Assembly: GCA_050252075.1 (NCBI GenBank)
Contig: JBFWLP010000038.1
Coordinates: forward strand, 1 to 27,950
DNA from: JAAYGT01 sp050252075
GTDB lineage: Bacteria; Pseudomonadota; Gammaproteobacteria; Burkholderiales; Burkholderiaceae_B
Reading direction: 5' to 3'
Length of the DNA stretch: 27,950 nt
Shown: piece after piece, positions 22,845 through 27,950 of the stretch
Layout of the letters: each line of letters begins with the position of its first letter
Numbering within the stretch: position 1 is the stretch's first letter
Notes under the pieces: generated by a model
What the model saw: only the letters and a program-made list of their open reading frames with translations
What the model was told of the DNA's origin: nothing
Databases searched by the model: none
Program-made: the position numbers and the translations under genes

Positions 22845-23884
22845 ACCGCTGTATTCACCTGAGACAGATCCCAGCGCGGCTTGACCGAAAAAGCATAGGG
22901 CCTGCGCTCCAGCGATACCAGATCGGCCTGAACCCGCATGGCGGCGGCAAATGCAATCATGGCACCGTTGTCGGTGCACAGTTCCAGGGGCGGAAAATAA
23001 ACCTGCGCCTTCAATGAAGTGGCGGCGTCCAGCAAGTAGGACCTCAGGCGCTCATTGGCGCCCACACCGCCCGCCACCACCAGGCGCTTGAGCCCCGACT
23101 CGCGCAGCGCCCTGATCGATTTCTTGGCCAGGACATCCACAATGGCCGCCTGCGTGGCGGCCGCCAGATTGGCGCGCTGCTCGCTGGTAATGCCCCCGCT
23201 TTGCCGGTCGAAATCGCGCATGCGTGTGAGTACGGCGGTTTTCAAACCGCTGAAGCTGAAATCAAGATCACCGCTATGCAGCATGGGCCGCGGCAACGCA
23301 ATGGCATCGGGATCACCTTGCCGGGCCAGGCGCGACAACGCGGGGCCACCGGGATACCCCAGGCCCAGCAGCTTGGCTGACTTATCGAAAGCTTCGCCGG
23401 CGGCATCGTCGAGCGTTTCACCCAGCAGTTCGTACTGACCGACGCCGTCAACACGCATGATTTGCGTGTGACCGCCGGAAACCAGCAGCGCGATGAAAGG
23501 AAATTCCGGCCGGGGACTGGCAAGCATGGGTGACAGCAAGTGCCCTTCCAGATGATGAATAGCAATTGTGGGCAGGCCGCGCGACCACGCAAACGATTGC
23601 GCCACACTGGCCCCCACCAGCAGGGCCCCGGCCAGCCCCGGCCCGGCTGTGTACGCCACCGCACCGATGTCCGCCGCCTGAAGGCCGGCTTGCTGAAGCA
23701 CCTGCCGGGTTAATGGCAATACGCGCCGAATGTGGTCTCGCGAAGCCAGCTCGGGGACCACGCCGCCGTAAGCCTGGTGCATGGCAATTTGCGAATGCAG
23801 CGCGTGGGCCAGCAGGCCGCGCCGGGTGCACACCAGCGCAACGCCGGTTTCATCGCACGAACTTTCAAAACCGATAATTATCAT
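22841..23884 (-). CDS. tsaD: tRNA N6-adenosine threonylcarbamoyltransferase
   Basis: This 347-residue ASKHA-fold enzyme, with TsaB, TsaC and TsaE, adds the threonylcarbamoyl group to A37 of tRNAs reading ANN codons. The metal ligands H111 and H115 lie in IHHLEGH, with D304 in CTDNGAMIA as the third. FESSCDETG at the start, AYTAGPGLAGAL, SGGHTQ and VAGGVGANERL are the remaining conserved blocks. The length is normal. The start codon is 85 bases from that of the divergent permease. No rpsU, often found beside tsaD, is next to it. Confidence 0.97.
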   Translation of the reverse strand: MIIIGFESSCDETGVALVCTRRGLLAHALHSQIAMHQAYGGVVPELASRDHIRRVLPLTRQVLQQAGLQAADIGAVAYTAGPGLAGALLVGASVAQSFAWSRGLPTIAIHHLEGHLLSPMLASPRPEFPFIALLVSGGHTQIMRVDGVGQYELLGETLDDAAGEAFDKSAKLLGLGYPGGPALSRLARQGDPDAIALPRPMLHSGDLDFSFSGLKTAVLTRMRDFDRQSGGITSEQRANLAAATQAAIVDVLAKKSIRALRESGLKRLVVAGGVGANERLRSYLLDAATSLKAQVYFPPLELCTDNGAMIAFAAAMRVQADLVSLERRPYAFSVKPRWDLSQVNTAV

Positions 23885-23893
23885 GATGCAAGT

Positions 23894-23923
23894 TTACCGC
23901 GGGTAACCGAGTCATTTTAGAAT
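23894..23923 (+). promoter_or_regulatory. Possible promoter and dyad of the purine permease
   Basis: TAGAAT at 23918-23923 is a fair -10 element 47 bases before the permease ATG; the -35 side is weak. It is preceded by the dyad TTACC-GCG-GGTAA (23894-23906), which lies about where a -35 would be and also just in front of the tsaD start. An operator is possible. Confidence 0.3.
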
Positions 23924-23969
23924 GGATCCCGAGCCGCACGCAGACGGCTGCAACACTCCAGGGGAAGCC

Positions 23970-25262
23970 ATGCTTGAACGATTTTTTCAATTACGGGAAC
24001 ACGGCACCACGGCGCGCACCGAAGTGCTGGCCGGCATTACCACGTTCCTGACCATGTCCTACATCATCTTTGTCAATCCCGACATTCTTTCGTCAACAGG
24101 AATGGACAGAAACGCGGTGTTTGTGGCCACCTGCCTGGCCGCCGCCATCGGTTCGCTGATCATGGCCTTGCTGGCAAACTGGCCGATCGGCATGGCGCCG
24201 GGCATGGGGCTTAACGCGTTTTTCGCGTTCACGGTCGTTGGAGCGCTGGGTTATACCTGGCAGCAGGCGTTGGGGGCCGTCTTCATTTCCGGCGTCATAT
24301 TCATCATCATCACCGTGACAGGCTTGCGCCAGTGGATCATCGACGGCATACCCCGATCACTTCGCTGCGCGATTGCCGCCGGTATCGGTCTGTTCCTTGC
24401 CATCATCGCCCTGGGCAGTTCCGGCATCGTGGTGGCGAACCCGGCAACCAAAATCGGGCTGGGCGACCTCACATCGCCGCAGGTGCTTTACACCATTGCC
24501 GGTTTTTTCATCATTGCCACGCTTGACGCACTAAAGGTGCGCGGCGCCATTCTGATCGGCATTCTGATCATTACGGTGGCAGCCATGCTCACCGGCCACG
24601 CTGCCTTCAACGGTGTTTTTTCAGCGCCGCCCAGCCTGGCTCCCACCTTTTTGCAGCTCGATATCATGGGAGCGCTGGGCACCGGCATTGTGCATGTCAT
24701 TCTGGTGCTGGTGCTGGTCGAAGTATTCGACGCCACCGGAACCATGATCGGTGTGGCCACCCGTGCCAACCTGCTACCGCCGGGCAAACCGAATCGTCTG
24801 GGTCGCGCCCTGCTGGCCGACAGCTCGGCCATCGTGGCCGGATCTTTCCTGGGAACCAGCAGCACCACGGCCTACATTGAAAGTGCATCGGGTGTGCAGG
24901 CCGGCGGTCGCACCGGCCTGACCGCGCTCACGATCGCCATCCTGTTTCTTCTGGCCCTGTTTCTGGCGCCGCTGGCCGGCTCGGTGCCGGCATTTGCCAC
25001 GGCGCCGGCGCTGCTGTACGTGGCCGGGCTGATGCTGCGAGAGATCACCGAGGTGGACTGGAACGACGTTACCGAGGCCACCCCCGCCGCCCTGACGGCC
25101 ATGACCATGCCCTTTACCTACTCCATTGCCAACGGGCTGGCGTTCGGCTTCATCAGCTATGTTGTACTGAAAGCGGCCACCGGCCGGTTCCGTCAAGTGC
25201 ATCCGGCGGCATGGATAGTGGCGGCGCTGTTTGCCGTCAAATTTGCGTTCTTTCCCGAGTAA
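23970..25262 (+). CDS. Guanine/hypoxanthine-type permease (AzgA-like subfamily)
   Basis: The 430-residue membrane protein with about 12-14 helices is a proton-coupled nucleobase importer of the AzgA/GhxP group. It starts MLERFFQLREHGTTARTEVLAGITTFLTMSYI in the manner of that subfamily, and carries the motifs NPDILS, GMAPGMGLNAFFAFTVV and, later, LVLVEVFDATGTMIGVA and GSFLGTSSTTAYIESASG, which line the substrate site in relatives. The start at 23970 follows AGGGGA and gives the family N-terminus; a longer in-frame reading from 23922 is less likely. Guanine and hypoxanthine are the best guess; adenine cannot be excluded. Confidence 0.88.
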   Translation: MLERFFQLREHGTTARTEVLAGITTFLTMSYIIFVNPDILSSTGMDRNAVFVATCLAAAIGSLIMALLANWPIGMAPGMGLNAFFAFTVVGALGYTWQQALGAVFISGVIFIIITVTGLRQWIIDGIPRSLRCAIAAGIGLFLAIIALGSSGIVVANPATKIGLGDLTSPQVLYTIAGFFIIATLDALKVRGAILIGILIITVAAMLTGHAAFNGVFSAPPSLAPTFLQLDIMGALGTGIVHVILVLVLVEVFDATGTMIGVATRANLLPPGKPNRLGRALLADSSAIVAGSFLGTSSTTAYIESASGVQAGGRTGLTALTIAILFLLALFLAPLAGSVPAFATAPALLYVAGLMLREITEVDWNDVTEATPAALTAMTMPFTYSIANGLAFGFISYVVLKAATGRFRQVHPAAWIVAALFAVKFAFFPE

Positions 25263-25355
25263 TTCATCAAAAAGACCCGGCCGGATCATCCGGATTGCCC
25301 ACTGCAAAACGACGGCAAAGGCGTTACACTGGTTCAACATTACTGTGAAAACCTG

Positions 25356-25377
25356 AAGCGGCTGATAAGCCGCTTTT
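25356..25377 (+). terminator. Stem-loop in the thioredoxin leader
   Basis: AAGCGGCT (25356-25363) and AGCCGCTT (25368-25375) form a perfect 8-base-pair stem with a GATA loop; the 3' arm runs into a four-T run (25374-25377). It lies 93 bases after the permease stop and ends 17 bases before the thioredoxin ATG at 25395. It may terminate the permease transcript, or act as an attenuator if thioredoxin is made from the same RNA. Confidence 0.5.
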
Positions 25378-25394
25378 ACTTTATGAGGTTCCCC

Positions 25395-25763
25395 ATGAGC
25401 ACCGTTGAATTGAACAAAGACACATTTCAGGCCGCCGTTCAAGGCGACAAACCCCTGGTTGTGGACTTCTGGGCGCCGTGGTGCGGGCCCTGCCGCAACT
25501 TTGCCCCGGTGTTCGAAGAGGCTGCCGGCAAACACGACGACATCACCTTCGCCAAAATCAACACAGAAGAAGAACAGGAGCTGGCGGCGGCGCTGAATAT
25601 CCGTTCCATTCCCACCCTGATGGTGTTCCGTGAGCAGGTTCTGTTGTTCAACCAGGCCGGTGCCCTGGCCCCTGCACAGCTGGAAGAGCTGATCACGCAG
25701 GTCAAGGCCGTCGACATGGAACAAGTGCACGCCGAAATTGCTGCGCAGCGAGGCGACAACTAA
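25395..25763 (+). CDS. Thioredoxin
   Basis: The 122-residue protein has the thioredoxin fold and the active site WCGPC (C30, C33), followed by the cis-proline P73 in SIPTLMVF. It reduces protein disulfides in the cytosol; no signal peptide is visible. The ATG at 25395 has GAGG seven bases upstream and gives MSTVELNKDTF; the ATG at 25383 that opens the same frame overlaps this ribosome-binding site. The protein is about a dozen residues longer at the C-terminus than E. coli TrxA, and is not part of an rho-trxA pair, so it may be a second thioredoxin. Its TAA overlaps the convergent YigZ-like gene. Confidence 0.9.
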   Translation: MSTVELNKDTFQAAVQGDKPLVVDFWAPWCGPCRNFAPVFEEAAGKHDDITFAKINTEEEQELAAALNIRSIPTLMVFREQVLLFNQAGALAPAQLEELITQVKAVDMEQVHAEIAAQRGDN

Positions 25764-25774
25764 CCGTTGTCGCC
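25752..25774. terminator. Stem-loop built over the overlapping stops of thioredoxin and yigZ
   Basis: GGCGACAAC (25752-25760) and GTTGTCGCC (25766-25774) form a perfect 9-base-pair stem with a 5-base loop. The plus-strand stop TAA and the minus-strand TAG overlap at the loop. No T run is present on either side; a two-way terminator or a 3'-end stabilising structure is likely. Confidence 0.5.
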
Positions 25775-26374
25775 GTCCTCGGGCGAAGCAGGCAACAGTG
25801 TCCAATGGCTTTGCCCGCGGCTTGCATTGCTTAGGAACCGCCCGAACTCATGGGCCTGACTTTGCGGCAGGCACAACAGCCAGTCTACCCCGTGTGCGTC
25901 GAACTCCTCGCGCATCACACTGACCGCATACGCGGGAAACTTCGACTGCACCCGCGCAATATCACTGAACAGGCAACGGCAGCGCAACTGAACCCGGGCA
26001 ACAACCTGTTTCTTGTCCGCCAGCCGCAAGCATTGTGCCGCCGTACCGCCATAGGCGCGTACCAGCCCGCCGGTGCCCAGTTTCACCCCGCCGAACCAGC
26101 GTATCACCAGCACGACGACATGATCGCACTGCTGCCCTTCGATGGCCTGCAGGATAGGGCGTCCGGCGGTGCCGCCCGGCTCGCCGTCGTCGTTGAAGCG
26201 ATAGGTGTCTCCCAGCTTGTACGCCCAGCAATTGTGGGTGGCGTCGGGAGCGTGATTGGCGGCCACAAAACCGGTGGCCTGGGCTACGGAACTTGCAGGA
26301 GCCGCCAGGGCAAGAAAGCGGCTCTTGCGGATTTCGTCTTCGAAACGGGCCGGGCCCGTCAGCGTAAAGACCAC
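25760..26374 (-). CDS. yigZ: YigZ/IMPACT (UPF0029) family protein
   Basis: The 204-residue protein carries the IMPACT family signature: ATHNCWAYKLGD, NDDGEPGGTAGRPIL and VIRWFGGVKLGTGGLVRAYGG, followed by a smaller C-terminal domain. Eukaryotic IMPACT binds the translation regulator GCN1; the bacterial role is not settled, so a translation or RNA-related job is a guess. Translation starts at GTG six bases after the stop of the ABC-F gene, pointing to one transcript. Confidence 0.88.
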   Translation of the reverse strand: MVFTLTGPARFEDEIRKSRFLALAAPASSVAQATGFVAANHAPDATHNCWAYKLGDTYRFNDDGEPGGTAGRPILQAIEGQQCDHVVVLVIRWFGGVKLGTGGLVRAYGGTAAQCLRLADKKQVVARVQLRCRCLFSDIARVQSKFPAYAVSVMREEFDAHGVDWLLCLPQSQAHEFGRFLSNASRGQSHWTLLPASPEDGDNG

Positions 26375-26380
26375 GGCACG

Positions 26381-27950
26381 TCAGGCCTCGATACCGCGCG
26401 AGGCCAGGTAATCGTCGTAGTTGCCCTGGTAATCGATGATCTGTCCGTCGGGCAGGATCTCGATGACCCGTGTTGCAAGCCCCGACACAAACTGCCGGTC
26501 GTGCGACACGAAAAAGAGCGTGCCCTTGTACAGTTCCAGTGCATATTGCAGCGATTCGATCGATTCCATGTCAAGGTGGTTGGTGGGTTCGTCGAGCAGC
26601 ATGACGTTGTGGCGCCCCAGCATCAGGCGGCCGAAAGACATGCGGTTTTTCTCACCCCCCGACAACACCCTGACCTCTTTGGAAATGTCATCGCCCGAAA
26701 AAAGCAGGCGCCCCAGTACCGAGCGCAGTGCCTGGTCGTCATCGCCGGCCTTGCGGTAGTCGGACAACCAGTCGAACAGGTTCTTGTCGGACTGGAACTG
26801 GTCGGATACGTCCTGGGCCATATAGCCTTTATCGGCGTTCTCGGACCACTTGACCGATCCTGAATCGGGAGCGATATCTTCGGCCAGAAGGCGCAGCAGC
26901 GTGGTTTTACCCACACCATTGGCGCCGATGATGGCCACCTTCTGGCCGGCCTCGAACATGGCGGAAAACCCCCGAATGACCGGCGTATCGTACGCCTTGC
27001 TGACTGATTCGAGTGTGGCCGCCAGACGATGCAGAACCTTTTCCTGCTCGAAGCGAATATAGGGATTCTGCCGCGACGAAGGCTTGACTTCCACGGCATT
27101 GGACTTGATTCGATCGATCTGCTTCAGACGCGATGTGGCCTGCCGCGCCTTGGATTTGTTGGCCGAAAACCGGCGCACGAAATCCTGCAGCTCGGATATA
27201 CGCTCTTTGGCTTTGGCGTTGGCGGCGCTCTGGCGCTCCCGCGCCTGAGTGGACGCCAGCATGTAGTCGTCGTAGTTGCCCGGATAAATACGCAGTTCGC
27301 CGTAATCGAGATCGGCCATGTGCGTACACACTTCATTCAGGAAGTGCCGGTCGTGGCTGATGATGATCATGGTGCTCTGGTAACTGTTCAGCACATTTTC
27401 GAGCCAGCGAATGGTGTTGATGTCCAGGTTGTTCGTTGGCTCGTCGAGAAGCAGGACATCGGGATTCGAGAACAGGGCCTGGGCAAGCAGCACCCGCAGC
27501 TTCCATCCAGGGGCAATTTCCCGCATGGGCAGATTGTGCTGCTCACCCGGTATTTCAAGACCCAGCAGCAGTTCGCCCGCCCGCGCCTCGGCGGTGTAGC
27601 CGTCGTACTCGGCAAACCGGGTTTCCAGGTTGGCCGCGTGCATGTAGTCGTCTTCGGTGGCGTCGGGGTTGGCGTAAATAGCGTCGCGCTCGGCCATGAC
27701 ATCCCACATTTCCTTGTGGCCCATCATGACAACGTCGAGAACACGAATATCCTCGTAAGCAAACTGATCCTGGCGCAGCTTGCCAAGACGCACGCCGGGA
27801 TCCAGGGACACATTCCCCGAGCTGGGCTCAAGATCGCCCCCGATGATTTTCATGAAGGTGGACTTGCCCGACCCGTTGGCGCCGATAAGGCCGTACCGGT
27901 TACCCTCGCCAAACTTGACGCTGACGTTTTCAAACAAGGGCTTGGGGCCG
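26381..27950 (-). CDS. ybiT: ABC-F family ATPase, YbiT type (5' end outside window)
   Basis: At least 522 residues are visible; the frame runs through the window edge and about 13-15 N-terminal residues are missing, judged by the start of E. coli YbiT. The protein has two ABC domains and no membrane part. Domain one has LIGANGSGKST and LLLDEPTNNLD; domain two has IIGANGVGKTT, LSGGEKNR and LLDEPTNHLDMESIES; both H-switches read SHDR. The linker contains the charged ISELQDFVRRFSANKSKARQATSRLKQID helix pair typical of ABC-F proteins that work in the ribosomal E site. YbiT is thought to aid translation; antibiotic protection is not indicated. Confidence 0.93.
   Translation of the reverse strand, partial: GPKPLFENVSVKFGEGNRYGLIGANGSGKSTFMKIIGGDLEPSSGNVSLDPGVRLGKLRQDQFAYEDIRVLDVVMMGHKEMWDVMAERDAIYANPDATEDDYMHAANLETRFAEYDGYTAEARAGELLLGLEIPGEQHNLPMREIAPGWKLRVLLAQALFSNPDVLLLDEPTNNLDINTIRWLENVLNSYQSTMIIISHDRHFLNEVCTHMADLDYGELRIYPGNYDDYMLASTQARERQSAANAKAKERISELQDFVRRFSANKSKARQATSRLKQIDRIKSNAVEVKPSSRQNPYIRFEQEKVLHRLAATLESVSKAYDTPVIRGFSAMFEAGQKVAIIGANGVGKTTLLRLLAEDIAPDSGSVKWSENADKGYMAQDVSDQFQSDKNLFDWLSDYRKAGDDDQALRSVLGRLLFSGDDISKEVRVLSGGEKNRMSFGRLMLGRHNVMLLDEPTNHLDMESIESLQYALELYKGTLFFVSHDRQFVSGLATRVIEILPDGQIIDYQGNYDDYLASRGIEA

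Noticed and set aside
24774..25805. Minus-strand frame of 343 codons across the permease end and thioredoxin.
   Set aside because: It runs antisense to two well-supported genes and shows no known family motif.
25850..26863. Plus-strand frame of 337 codons over yigZ and the ABC-F gene.
   Set aside because: Antisense shadow of two recognised genes; no domain or ribosome-binding site.
1..27950. CRISPR arrays, tRNA or rRNA genes, prophage genes, toxin-antitoxin pairs or defence genes.
   Set aside because: No regularly spaced repeats, cloverleaf with CCA-type acceptor, phage structural motifs or such gene pairs were seen by eye.

Overview
The window reads as ordinary, tightly packed core chromosome of a betaproteobacterium, most likely Burkholderiales of the Alcaligenaceae/Bordetella type. 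The grounds are the gmk-rpoZ-spoT cluster, the surE-pcm-nlpD cluster, a GlnB-type PII protein, a TRAP transporter operon, GC-rich coding with long antisense shadow frames, and protein sequences close to proteobacterial core families. The assignment is an inference from gene content; no rRNA or tRNA gene is present to confirm it.

Layout. 1-223: the 5' end of an IS3-family transposase leaving the window on the minus strand, next to a short orphan C-terminal coding fragment. 292-3458 (+): gmk, rpoZ and a bifunctional spoT/rel, i.e. GMP phosphorylation, the RNA polymerase omega subunit and (p)ppGpp turnover. 3510-5224 (-): an EamA/DMT permease followed by a secreted M23 endopeptidase. 5494-8302 (+): a complete TRAP transporter (binding protein, small and large membrane subunits). 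8279-9653: a YbbA-like ABC ATPase and a TesA-like GDSL esterase, divergent, with overlapping start codons. 9674-11647 (-): the periplasmic chaperone PpiD. 11887-13519 (+): a UgpQ-like glycerophosphodiesterase and the 23S rRNA methyltransferase RlmJ. 13553-14888: an RluF-like pseudouridine synthase and chorismate lyase UbiC, divergent. 14925-18093 (-): rlmD, argH and glnB. 18209-22065 (-): surE-pcm-nlpD, a PolB-type 3'-5' exonuclease, then a Spy/CpxP-like periplasmic protein. 22197-25763: plsY, tsaD (convergent), a guanine/hypoxanthine-type permease and a thioredoxin. 25760-27950 (-): a YbiT-type ABC-F ATPase (cut by the window edge) followed by a YigZ/IMPACT protein.

Several genes share broad themes: envelope maintenance (NlpD, M23 peptidase, PpiD, Spy-like, YbbA/TesA), ribosome and translation upkeep (RlmJ, RlmD, RluF-like, TsaD, YbiT-like, SpoT) and nitrogen/arginine (ArgH, GlnB). 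Spacing is very tight, with several neighbouring genes sharing stop or start codons.

I do not see a clear undescribed system, a CRISPR array, a prophage or a defence island. The items most worth a second look are non-coding: a well-formed minus-strand terminator sitting upstream of ppiD with no gene before it, stem-loops built over convergent stop codons, a repeated AATTTGGCC element in front of rlmD, and the absence of rpoS from its usual place after nlpD. The IS insertion just before gmk is also notable. All functional calls rest on reading the sequence and recalling families; nothing was searched.
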